Shown here in pieces: positions 12,011 to 21,689 of a DNA stretch of 64,000 bases. The stretch's first letter is position 1, and each line of letters begins with the position of its first letter. The translations under genes and the position numbers were made by a program. Under the pieces are notes generated by a model, which was given only the letters and a program-made list of their open reading frames with translations, had not been told where the DNA came from and ran no database searches. The stretch covers positions 240,352,069-240,416,068 of the forward strand of contig NC_092874.1 of the NCBI RefSeq assembly GCF_028372415.1, read 5' to 3'. The DNA is from Notamacropus eugenii. Taxonomy: Eukaryota > Chordata > Mammalia > Diprotodontia > Macropodidae.

Positions 12011-14090
12011 ATGGGGAAATTCTCTTCAGTTCCTAAGAACTTGACTTTGGGTTGTCTCTTACAAAACTGGAAAAAAATTAGCTTCTCTAAAGAACTTAAA
12101 AAGGAAGAGTTGGTGTTCTTTTTGCAACACACTGTGGCAAAGTGTGGCAAACACACTATATCACCTGTATCACCTGAAGGACAACGAAATGTGGCCCATG
12201 TTTGGGACCTTACAATGTAAAACTCTTTTACTTTTAGAATTATATTGTCTCCAAAAGGAAAAATGGCCTTACATAAGGGCCTTTGTCAAACTCTTTCAGG
12301 ACCCCATTCTCAGAAAAGATTGTAAGATGCTTGTAGCTAGAGCCGCCCCACAAAAGGGAAATGGGGGTGAATTGGATGTTTTGGATGATCCCCTGTTTAT
12401 GGCTCCTAGGGTCTGGACCTCACCTCCTTTCTTACCTCCGTTATCGCCATCTGAACCCCTATCCCTTCCCCAATCCTCCCTGAGCCCTCTTCCAGCTCCC
12501 CAACCTCCTACTGCTCCCCTACCTCCCCTAAGCCCTCCTACCTCCCCCACCCCCGGCCACCCCTTCCTTCCCTTGGTTTCCTTTACATTTTCCTTTACCC
12601 CAACACCCCTCAATTCCTGCCTCATTTACCTATATCTCCTCCCATGGCCCCTTTCCCCTTGACTACTCCTGCTCAGTTCCCAGCCACGGGTCTTGCCAAG
12701 GGGTCTCCCTCTGCAGTCCCTCTTGCTGGGGCAACATTCACTCAGGCCTCAGGCCCCACTCCCATGGCACTCCCTGAGGCATGTCCCCCTTTCACCCCTA
12801 CTCTTCCTCAAGTACCAGCAGATCTTTCCCCTGCCAGTGAGTGGGTTGTGCTAAGTAGCTAGTGTTCTCTTTCACAGGTTTATTGCTTTTAGAATCCATT
12901 CCAAGATGCCAATCATATGCTTTAGCCAAAGTTTTCATGCAAATGCAGCCTAATCCAGTTCAGCAGGCATTCACCAGCCCCTCCCTCACAAGAAGTGGAA
13001 CTTTTTATCTCTCTCTAACCAAGCCTCTGCCGCCAAAGCACCTTTGAGGTTTTTTCCCTTGAGGGAAGTGCATGCTCTGTATCTCATTCAGGTTAAAGAG
13101 AAACTGAGGAGATATTCAGAAGACCCTACTAGGTTTACTGAGGGTTTTAGGGACATATCCCTACAATTTGAACTTTCTTGGAAGGATCTGCATATTCTTT
13201 TCTCTGCCTGTTGTACCATTGAGGAGAAGGGGAGTATTTGGAAATATATCCAAAAGTTTGGGGATTGTATGGCTAGCAATAATCCCATAAAATACCCTCC
13301 AGGAACAGCTGCTGTTCCCAGTAGTGACCCAGGATGGGATTATCAAAAGATTGAAGATAGAGGAAAGAGAGACCTTATGGTAATTTGCCTGTTAGAAAGT
13401 CTGAAAACTGCATTTCAAAAACAAGTAAATTTTCAAAATATTAGGGAAATCACTCAGGGAGAAGAGGAAAACCCTGCCCTTTTTCAAGACTGGCTAGTAG
13501 AAGCTATTAAAAAGCATACGAATTTGGATCCTGACTCCACAGAAGGGGCAGCAATCCTTAGCACGTATTTTATTAATCAGTCTGCCCCAGATATTGGAAG
13601 AAAACTGCAGAAATTGGCAATGGGACCCCAAACACCTCAGGCCCAATTACTGGAGACAGACTTTGGAGTCTTTAACAACAGAGGCCTTGTTGCAGCAGAG
13701 GAAAGAGAATGAAGGGGAAGGGCCAGGGCCAGGGAGCATGCTCAATTCTTGGCTTCTGCCTTGACCACGAAAAGACCCAGGTAGCGCTCCTCCAGGGCGC
13801 CCCCTTGGAGGAAGTTTGGCTACTTGGGCAGTGGGGAAACCTGCTTTCATTGCCACGAGGAGGGTCACTGGTCCAAGGAGTGCCCCTCCAGGGCGCCCCC
13901 CCAGAGGGAGCCCTAGAACCAGCACCTGTGGAACCGTGCCCATGTGACCAGGAGGGAAATTGGAGGAAAGACTGTCCTTCAGGTTGGAAAAGTGGTGGAG
14001 CTGCCCCCCAGTACCCCAACCTCCAGTCTTCTCAAGACTTGGAACAACAGGAAAGCCTGGGTGCTGGCAGTGCTCCTACTTTCTCTACCT
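12011..14090 (+). pseudogene. gag: gag of the older ERV (matrix, proline-rich, capsid, zinc knuckles), broken
   Basis: Gag forms the retroviral core. The likely start is the ATG at 12011, whose product begins MGKFSS, a myristoylation-type matrix start. A frameshift near 12140-12180 moves the matrix into another frame (matrix-like to about 12400). Then come a proline-rich stretch with a PTAP late-domain motif (12507-12518), a 110-bp foreign insert (12835-12944) ending in stops, and a capsid frame open from 13044 to 13712. The capsid frame contains a major-homology-type segment (QGEEENPALFQDWLVEA). The nucleocapsid follows in another frame with one perfect knuckle CFHCHEEGHWSKEC (13842-13883). 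A second knuckle near 13938-13975 is decayed: its first Cys spacing is short and His is replaced by Asn. At least three frame changes and the insert make it non-functional. The capsid pattern and single-ORF order fit gamma-like ERVs. Confidence 0.85.
12835..12944 (+). repeat. 110-bp copy of upstream host flank inserted into gag
   Basis: Identical to 11024-11133, same orientation, 1.8 kb away. It interrupts gag between the proline-rich region and capsid and introduces stop codons. There is no poly(A) or target duplication, so it is not an ordinary retroposition. A templated repair insertion or an assembly error would explain it. Confidence 0.85.
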
Positions 14091-14181
14091 CTCTCACCAA
14101 GCCCTGGGCAAAAACAAAGGCTTCTAACATGGCTAAATTCTCTGTTTTAACCAGTTACTCTGACCCTGCCCTACCCATAAC

Positions 14182-14412
14182 TTGACCCCTAGGGTCAGAG
14201 GCATTGAAAGGAAAACTAAGGAATGTCTCCAGACTTATCCCCTCCCCAGCCTACTTGAGGATCTGTTGTTTAAACACTCCTTCCTTATGCCCTCCAACCC
14301 TGTCCCCTTGCTGGGAAGGGACCTGATGGTGAAATTGGACAGCCAATTTTCTCTAGTTAATCTTCCCATCTCCTTTTTCCTCTGTTCACTAAATCTCCCC
14401 ATGTTCACTTGA
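14182..14412 (+). pseudogene. pol: protease C-terminal remnant of the older ERV
   Basis: The frame contains NPVPLLGRDLMVKLD, which matches the conserved end of retroviral aspartic protease (the 'LLGRDLL' block just before RT in gamma-like Pol). The catalytic DTG part upstream (14000-14180) is not recognisable. It leads directly into the RT frame that starts at 14409. Confidence 0.6.
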
Positions 14413-15436
14413 GAATGTGGGAGATAGTCGAGCCAATTGTTTGGGGTCTGGGAATTCTAGGGCAAGCTACTTCTGCCACCCCAGCCATTGTTTGTCTCCT
14501 ACATCCTAAAGTGCTTCCCCATCTCAGCCAGTATCTGATTAAGCCTGAGACCTGGGAAGGACTACAACCTTTAATTGAAAAATTCCTCAAGTGTGGAATC
14601 CTTGTTCTTTGTTCATCTCCATGCAACACTGCAATTGTTCCCACAAGAAAGCCTAATGGAGAATGCTCACAGTTTATTTTTGCCTTAGAATGGACTCTTC
14701 CTGGGAAATCAGGTCCATATCAGCTAACATGGACAGTGTTGCCCCAAGGGTTTCCAGATAACCCTCATTTATTTGGCCAGGCTTTGGGAAGGGATTTAAG
14801 GCACCAGAAACTAGCAGGTAGTAGCTTAATTCAGTATGTGCATGATAATCTTATTTATAGCCCCACTCAGGTGGATTCTTTGGCTGCCGCCACAGAAGCC
14901 CTTAATTTCTTAGGTATTCAAGGCTATCGGATCTCTTTGAAAAAAGTCCAGATAGCATGCCAGTCCATAAAGCTTCTGGGCCAAGAACTCACGCCCACCT
15001 CGCTCTCCTTAGCCTTTAAGGAAAGAAGGACAATCCTGTCTATCCCTGTTCCAGCCACTAAGAAACAAGTTCCAGTGTTTTTAGGCATGATTGGATTTTG
15101 TAGACTCTGGATTCCTAATTTTGGTTTTGTTGCTAAGCCCCTTTATGACCCTACTAAGGGCACTGACTCAGACCAGGCTAAAGCTTCTGAGACTCTGAAA
15201 ACTAATTTGACCACTACCCCATCACTAGACCTACCCAACCTGGGAAAACCTTTTACTCTGTATGTTGATGCAAGGAGAGGACAGGCTTTGGGAGTCTTAA
15301 CCCATTCCTTAGGACCTGACCGCAGGACAGTTGATGTTTTTATTTACTCAAAATATGCTTCCCTTGTTCTACATGCCCATGGAGCAATCTGGAAAGAAAG
15401 GGGATATCTGACAGCAAAAAACTCTCCTATCAAACA
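14409..15436 (+). pseudogene. pol: reverse transcriptase and partial RNase H of the older ERV, catalytically dead
   Basis: RT copies viral RNA to DNA. Visible in order are the fingers (CGILVLCSSPCNTAIVPTRK), the palm block YQLTWTVLPQGF, the active site as YVHD (14835-14846) where the family has YVDD, the thumb/connection (FLGMIGFCRLWIPNFG), then the connection/RNase H block TLYVDARRGQALGVLTHSLG. The first catalytic Asp region is missing through an internal loss after KPNGE. Near 15390 the reading jumps to a mid-RNase H piece (ERGYLTAKNSPIKH), so most of RNase H is deleted. One active-site Asp is replaced by His. The open frame runs on to 15614 but is no longer pol-like after about 15436. Confidence 0.85.
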
Positions 15437-15490
15437 TGCCCTTCTTTGTTTTGGCCTTGCCATAGTCATCTTTAATTCTCTGCAGAGAAA

Positions 15491-15811
15491 TTGTCTTTTA
15501 TGCCAGGGAAATTGTTTTTCTTTATATTCCTTTTGTGCCTGTTTGGTGTGTGTTTGCCTAACGTCATTGCCAGGTTTGTCTTTTCCAGAGAGCAAGCCAT
15601 CAACTTCCGGATGACAGTCCAGGCTATATACCAACCTCCAACTGAATCCAAGGTCTCCAACCCACTGGACCTGTCACCTCTGATAATGTTTAATATAAAA
15701 TTTTGGAATAATCTCTTTGTTCTCTCTGAAGTAAACTCAGAGAGTGCCTCTTCCTATGTCAGCAAAAGCCAGCCAAGGCCGACTCTACACTCCTTAAGGA
15801 GACCTTTAACC
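15491..15811 (+). pseudogene. possible env N-terminal scrap of the older ERV
   Basis: This frame opens with a short leader followed by the hydrophobic run LFFFIFLLCLFGVC, which could be an Env signal peptide. It then reads into a region without recognisable motifs, until the younger provirus interrupts it at 15812. Integrase, which should lie between RNase H and env, is absent. Past the insertion, 23439-24067 would hold the rest of env, but it is riddled with stops. This is an inference from position and hydrophobicity only; a chance frame is possible. Confidence 0.35.
15808..15811. repeat. 4-bp target duplication of the young provirus, left copy
   Basis: AACC, matching 23435-23438. A 4-bp duplication fits gamma-type integrase. 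Confidence 0.8.
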
Positions 15812-16259
15812 TGAGTGGGATAGACTTGGTGAAGACTCCTCAGATTGTGGTTTTCTCCCAAGGGTGAGGTGGGGCCTGGAGGCTCGGGGCTGCAGTGTTT
15901 TTGGAATAGAATAGTTCCATATAAGGCATAAAACTGTGTGGTGTACTGGGGTCTCAATGATTGGACAAAACTTGCGTAATTCCTCGATGTCTTCATTTCA
16001 AAGGGATTGGTTAGATCTCGTGTCTAGAATGTAAGACCATATCCTCAGCTAATGAGGATAATGGTCAGTGGGGGGGAGGAGGGACTTGCGTTAGGGTTTA
16101 TAAATCACTGTCCTGATTTTTATCTTCGGCTTTCCTACTCCAGGTGAACTGCTGTGGGATTGTCCAGATTCTCGAGAATCGAATAAAACTCTTTTCTGTC
16201 ATCACTTTGAGAGGCCTCTGAGTAATTGATTTATGTAGGGACCTGAGCCATCCCACACA
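15812..16259 (+). repeat. 5' LTR of the young provirus
   Basis: 448 bp, starts TGAGTGGG and ends CCCACACA. It contains a TATA-like TTTATAAAT (16097-16105) and a poly(A) signal AATAAA (16182-16187), which place the R region downstream of about 16125. Confidence 0.9.
16097..16105 (+). promoter_or_regulatory. TATA-like box of the 5' LTR
   Basis: TTTATAAAT, about 80 bp upstream of the AATAAA signal at 16182-16187. The spacing is that of a gamma-type LTR promoter. The same element lies at 23272-23280 in the 3' LTR. Confidence 0.6.
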
Positions 16260-16262
16260 GTT

Positions 16263-16281
16263 TGGGGGCACGTACCGGGAT
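16263..16281 (+). promoter_or_regulatory. primer binding site, tRNA-Pro-like
   Basis: TGGGGGCACGTACCGGGAT starts three bases after the LTR end. It matches the complement of the tRNA-Pro 3' end (TGGGGGCTCGTCCGGGAT) except for one substitution and one inserted A. Confidence 0.7.
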
Positions 16282-16566
16282 CTGTGACCTTTCTGAGAGA
16301 CGGCTGACAGCTCAGTCCAAGGACTTGGGCGCCCGTGGGGAGATTTCCCCATTGTCCTTGAAAGGAGCTGCCGGGCCTCCCTCTCTGCAAGGTAACGACC
16401 TGAAGCAGAGGAACTCAGTGAAGACAGAAAAGAATAGAGATAAGGACTCCAAAGACTCCGAAGCTGTGAAGTGTGTAAAAATGCCAACCGGTTGGTGTTG
16501 AAGTTTGCAGTCAGGCAACTTGTACGCGTATACAACCCAGCGGTAAGCGCGGGGGGGGTCTGGGGG

Positions 16567-16877
16567 TCAATTCGTTGAGTCTTAGATAGACTCGGGGAGA
16601 AGGTGACGACTCCCAACCAAATTAGTGGACTGCGGGACCCCAGGGTGAAGGGCCCCCCCAAAAACGTTTGCTGGGTGACTGTTGGTGACGGGCGACCCTC
16701 ACCTGAGAGCTGGCAAGAGAAGCTAGCAAGGGAGCTAGCATAATTCGTTGAGTCTCAGACTCGGAGGTGTTGGCGACAACCCTCGACCAAAGGAGCCAGC
16801 AGGAGAAGCTAGCAAGGGAGCTAGCATAATTCGTTGAGTCTCAGACTCGGAGGTGTTGGCGACAACCCTCGACCAAA
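16567..16877 (+). repeat. tandem repeats in the viral leader, ending at the gag ATG
   Basis: An 86-bp unit occurs twice back to back (about 16706-16791 and 16792-16877). A diverged third piece begins with 'aattcgttgagtct' at about 16569. The two main copies each carry two GCTAGC palindromes. The position, between primer site and gag start, is where gammaretroviruses keep dimerisation and packaging signals. Confidence 0.75.
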
Positions 16878-17140
16878 ATGGGACAAAAGCAGTCCAGGAA
16901 TAGAGCTTCGGAGTGGAGTCAGGAAGAGATACCGGTAAATAGTCCCTTGGGAAACTGATTACAAAATTGGCATGAATTACCAAAATTATAGAGAAAAGAA
17001 TGTAGAAGAAGATGATTAAGTACTGTTGTTTCATATGGGGTGAAAAGACATTGGAGGAGGAGGAGGCACAATCTGGCCCAAATATGGTTCCTTTGAGGAC
17101 TGGGTGTGACAAAAATTTAAACCTATATGTCCTATTCTAT
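16878..17140 (+). pseudogene. gag: gag matrix start of the young provirus, truncated
   Basis: The ATG at 16878 follows the leader repeats and encodes MGQKQSRNRASEW, an N-myristoylation-type matrix start. A TGA at 16956 ends the frame after 26 codons, and a TAG follows at 16989. Beyond these, matrix-like segments continue in shifted frames (MIKYCCFIWG near 17010, and WPKYGSFEDWV near 17075), so the reading is recognisable to about 17140. Nothing like capsid, the major homology region or a zinc knuckle follows. It cannot make Gag. Confidence 0.7.
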
Positions 17141-19942
17141 TCTGTTAAATGTTTGTCTGTATATGTTGTGTTGGTATTTCTGTGTGAATGAAAGTCTGTG
17201 TGTCTCTGTTTTTATCTGATAAGGTTGTAAATTTAGCCAGCCAGCCAGCAGGAGCAGAAAGGCTGAGCTGAACTGTCCTTGAAATTCCTGTTACTCCCTT
17301 TCTTCAACCCCTCCAGACTAGTTTCAGAGGGGTGGAGGGACAAGGAGGGAGAGAAAAAAAAAAAAAAAAATTCTTTTTCCCTCAGACCTAAGAGGCATGC
17401 TAGCAACCAATTAACCATTTCCTGCCTCACCCAAAAGAAGAAATTTTAGTGTAATGGGAAATAACAGAAAGTTAAGTGAATTCATTCTGGTCGTATTTGG
17501 AATTGTGAATAGGTGAAATGTGTCATTCTTAATTTAATGCTTCAGATAGGTTAGAATTTATTAAAGTTTGGTGGAAGTAAGCAGAAGATTAGAAAGTAAA
17601 AAAAAACTCAAGTAAGCAACTTAGAGCTGAGAGTTTTGGATTTAGGTTTAATTAGATCAATATATTTGATGCCAGACAATGTATTTAAAGTAAAAAGATA
17701 ATAAGTTTAGGTTTTTCTTTTTCTTTGCAGGGCGGGGGGCCAGGTGGTCTGGGAGCTCCAGGAATGGTCTTGATGGGAGTGGCCAGTAAACTGGAGATTT
17801 GGACTGATAGAATTAAGAGTGGGAAGTAGAATAGACTTGGGTATAGTGATAAGAGTGGACCTTAGGAGAGCCGGTTCACGTGGAAAAACCAAGGAGTTTT
17901 CAAGGTGAGGTTTTCCAAGGCCTTTAGACAAATGGGACTAAAACTTTTTGGGGTAATGGACAAAGGTCCCAACTTGGAGTGAGATCTTTACAGGTTACAA
18001 AATGATGTAAAAGCAATTAGTATTAAAACAATTAACTGAATTAATTACTGAGACTAAATCAGAGGCATCTTCAGTTTGGGGAAAGAATTTCAGTCTAATT
18101 TTCTTAGAGGTAGGTAGCCTCTGGTAATATTTGGCATTGAAAGTTAAATGATTGTTTTGATTTGAATTCATTACATGAACATAAAAATTCAAGTTAGTGT
18201 TTGAACTTATCACATGTGTAGCTCATTCTTTTAGATTGAGCAGGGTTAGAAAGAGATAAAGTAGTTTGGGAAACAGATATAAATCTATTAGAGCAATGAC
18301 TTATGATTGTTATTCAATCAGGAACTAGAACATGTATAGGAAGGCATGTAGGCTACTTAGACCTGCTTCAAAGATGTTCCTTGGCCAATGTGAAATTAGT
18401 CATGTCTGAAACTGATTATTGGAGCTTGCTATTTTAAGATTTTTGTGGGACTATTAACTGACTGTTCTTCTGAGTCTAACTCCAGGTGTGGATAGCAAGA
18501 GAGGTGGTCTGAGCCACTGATCCATGATGCCAATAAGCCTGTGAGATGCTGGTATGAACTGCAAAAAGGTGATCTCATGGGAAGGTCGGGAGAGCGACTG
18601 TTCAGTCTGGGCTGAGGTAGGATTTTCCTGACTCAATTTCCCCACTGACACCTGGCAGACTTGAAGCCTGGCTGAATGCCAGTTGACAACCTACTCCTGC
18701 CTGGAACTGACGTGAAGTAAGGGAGATGTTTCCCTGCAATGTCCCTACTCTTAGTGGCAAATTCCTAAAATCAGAAGTTTTGTAAGTAATAATACCAGAT
18801 CTGTTGAATAATAGATTGTTGGTAGAGGAACATCTGAGGTTAAGTCTAACATTGAGCTAACAGGTTTAGGACTTTAGAACAACAACAATAAGTTAGGGTC
18901 CTCTAATTCTTAGTAATGGTGTGGAGATGATTAGGTTAAGGGCTTGTGAGGCTAGCATGCATAGTTATTATTTTGTCCTAGTTGGTTAATGCTAAATGAA
19001 AAATGGTTTGTAGACTATATTGTAAATGCTTTAAAAGAAGCATCACATGATCAGAAGTTGGAATTGTTTTATGATGTGATATGCACTGTGTTAAGAATGA
19101 TTATTTATTGTATTTATATAAGTACTGGAGCCTGGTGTTGACTCCTTAGTGAAATCTCATCTTCCTAATGAGGGAATGAATAATGACTTGCTGTGAAATG
19201 TAGAAGCTGCATTTTAACGTGAATTTCTTATTTTTCTTTAAAAAAAAAAATGATAATTTGTCAAAGTTTCAATTTCGATTTTTGTAAGAATGATAGGATT
19301 GGTAATCTAAGATGGTATTAAGTTCAATTCTGTAGGAGAGTGGACATCTGGATTTCTACAAGAAGATAAAGAAAAGAAGATGCTGAGATGCTGTGCTGAC
19401 GACTGTTTGAAGGAGCATCCAGATCAGAAAATTGCATAAGATGATATTTCTCCCCAGACTGCTGTATGAGATGGAACCTCTAAATGGACAGTTCATTAAT
19501 TTAAATCTCTGTATCTGTACTTATGACAAGGGGACTGCCCCCCTGTAATTTGCTAATGCGTCAGTCAACTTTGCTTTCTTCCCATATTCATATAAAAAGG
19601 AAGATAGATGAAGGGAAGGATTCATAAGGGAAAGAATGTGAAGAGGTATTTATTGATTGGATTTAGGTATGGAAAAAGGAAAAATAAGAGGAGGGGAGGA
19701 ATATGGGTAAGTTGAACCTTGAACTATCTATTCCCCCATACCAATTCAGAAAATGTTTAGCATGATTGGGAAGCCAGTAGACAAAGTTATGGAAGGTTAT
19801 TGCATTTAAAATTTTAAAGTTGTTTACTTTCATTTATAATTATTGCTATTAGTTAATAACTCTCAAGCTTCATGCTTGGAGACACACTTTGTCAGTATTA
19901 AAGCTCCATTTGAAGCGTGTGTGAGAACACACAGAATTTGGA
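17141..19942 (+). other. 2.8 kb of unidentified non-coding DNA replacing gag-CA/NC, protease and RT
   Basis: No retroviral motif was found in any frame between the matrix remnant and the RT connection (whose homology resumes at about 19943 with KAWPTCIQAVAATALLVEE). The longest frames here are about 75 codons. The base composition is AT-rich and unlike the flanking viral coding DNA, with A- and T-runs. No LTR, SINE or poly(A) plus target duplication that would mark a later insertion was noticed. A strong acceptor-like site (17709-17731) and a donor-like site (after about 17907) bound a possible 176-bp exon. Possible origins are captured host transcript, recombination with another element, or extremely decayed viral sequence; these cannot be separated by eye. 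Confidence 0.6.
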
Positions 19943-20881
19943 AAAGCATGGCCAACTTGCATACAGGCTGTGGCAGCCACTGCCCTCCTAGTAGAAGAAA
20001 GTAGAAAAATCACTTTTGGAGGCTGTTTGATTGTGAGTGTACCTCATCAGGTGCGATCTATCTTAAATCAGAGAGCTGGGAGATGGCTGACAGATTCAAG
20101 AATTTTAAAGTATGAGGCCATATTATTAGAAAAGGATGATTTAATACTGTCCCAAGACCATAACCTTAATCCAGCTAGTTTTCTGTCAGCCTCACCCGAG
20201 GAGCCTGTAAATTTGGAACACTGCTGTTTGGATATAACTGATTATCAGACAAAAGTGCGGGAGGATTTACAAGAATCCCCTTTGTTTGAGGGAGTGAATT
20301 GGTTTATAGATGGGTCCTCCGGGGTGATAGAAGGAAAGAGACAGAATGGGTATGCCATAATAGATGGAGATAGAAGTTCTCTAGTACAAGCTAGTAGCTT
20401 ACCTAAGACTTGGTCAGCACAAACTTGTGAACTGTATGCTTTGCATCAAGCTTTAAAATTATTAGAAGGGAAAGAAGGATCTATATATACAGACTCTAAG
20501 TATGTTTGGGGAGTAGCACATGTTTTTGGAAAAATTTGGGAAGAAAGAGGAATGGTAAATAGTAAGGGAAAGGAACTAGCTCATACCACCCTACTGACTA
20601 AAGTATTGAGTAGTTTACTGTTGCCCAAAGCAATTGCTATTGTGCATGTGAAAGGACATCAAATAGGGAACACCTTTGAGGCTAGAGGTAATCGCCTTGC
20701 TGATGAGGAAGCGAGGAAGGCTGGGGAAAAGGAACCTGGACAGACTGCAATGTTGGTATTAATTCCTACTTTGCCTCCCAATCTCCCCTCCCCATCCTAT
20801 ACTCAGGAAGAGAAGAAAAAGGCTCAAGATGGGAGCCAAGGAGACAGAAGGAGGGCGCTGGTTTCTCCCAGATGGCCGTGA
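19943..20881 (+). pseudogene. pol: RT connection and RNase H of the young provirus
   Basis: RNase H removes the RNA strand during reverse transcription. The frame begins with the RT connection block ATALLVEESRKITFGG. It then shows all four RNase H acidic positions in order: WFIDGSSGV (Asp), TCELYALHQA (Glu), SIYTDSKYVWG (Asp) and GNRLADEEA (Asp). The linker NPASFL precedes it, as in gamma Pol. No stop interrupts about 300 codons, so this segment is better preserved than the rest. The RT fingers and palm upstream are missing, so no working polymerase could be made. A frameshift near 20830-20880 separates it from integrase. Confidence 0.9.
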
Positions 20882-21660
20882 GGTACTGACCAAGGCAGGG
20901 ATGAGACGAGTCTTGCAATACCTACATCAAGGTAGTCATTGGGATGTCCAAAACCTGTGTGATGCTATATTGACCAAGTTTGTGTCACCGGGCTTATACA
21001 CACTGGCCAGACAATTGGTGGAGGGTTGTCTGATTTGTCGAAGGACGAATAAGACTGCTCAACGCCACCCCCCCCAAAGGGGGCAGGCCCCCGGGATACA
21101 GACCCTTCCAAAGCATTCAGGTGGACTTCACCGAACTACCATCAGTGGGCAGTCTCAAATACCTGCTAGTCATAATAGATCACCTGACCTCATGGGTAGA
21201 AGCCTTTCCCTTATCACGAGCTACTGCCTTCTCAGTTAGTAAGATATTATTGGAACAGATAATTCCACGGTATGGCATGGTGGAGAGGATAGATTCGGAC
21301 CAAGGCACTCACTTTACTGCCAAGGTTTTGCAGTCATTAATAAAAGCACTGGAGATTACTTGGGAGTTTCACACTCCCTGGCATCCTCCTTCCTCAGGCA
21401 AAGTAGAAAGAATGAATCAGGAAATTAAGAAACAACTAACTAGACCATTAGCTCTCTTAAGGATTAGAACAAAACCTCGCAGAGATGTAGGCCTATCTCC
21501 TTATGAGCTTCTATATGGGCATCCCTTCCCCGGGAATACAGGAAGGAAACTGGGATCCAATTGTTGATAACAAGGATAGATTTGTAAGGGAATATGTATT
21601 TGCTTTGATGAAACATTTGCATGAATTACGACTTAAGGGACTTATTGCTCAGACTCCCCC
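20829..21660 (+). pseudogene. pol: integrase of the young provirus, frameshifted
   Basis: Integrase joins viral DNA to host DNA. The N-terminal zinc domain is read from 20829: YLHQGSHW (H-x3-H) followed by GCLICRR (C-x2-C). A frameshift at or near the C-run around 21067 moves the catalytic core to another frame (21121-21567). The core carries VDFTE, DSDQGTHF and GKVERMN, with 35 residues between the second Asp and Glu, i.e. an intact DD35E triad. Just after, about 20 residues of the usual core end are missing (KKQLTRPLALLRI), and the GPY/F-type C-terminal domain is cut by stops from about 21565. Decayed readable pieces extend to about 21660, where env begins. Confidence 0.88.
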
Positions 21661-21689
21661 GTGAGGTTTTGTGGTGCACAAGTTTAACC

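Noticed and set aside
12296..12625. 109-codon Gly-rich minus-strand frame
   Set aside because: It is the shadow of the proline-rich gag region on the other strand.
15491..15811. Intact small secreted protein (hydrophobic start, 107 codons)
   Set aside because: It is terminated by the inserted LTR and lies inside a decayed ERV. Treated as a possible env scrap only.
17141..19942. Idea that this segment is a separate transposon inserted into the provirus
   Set aside because: No terminal repeats, poly(A) with target duplication, or transposase reading was seen at its edges. Left as unidentified rather than named.
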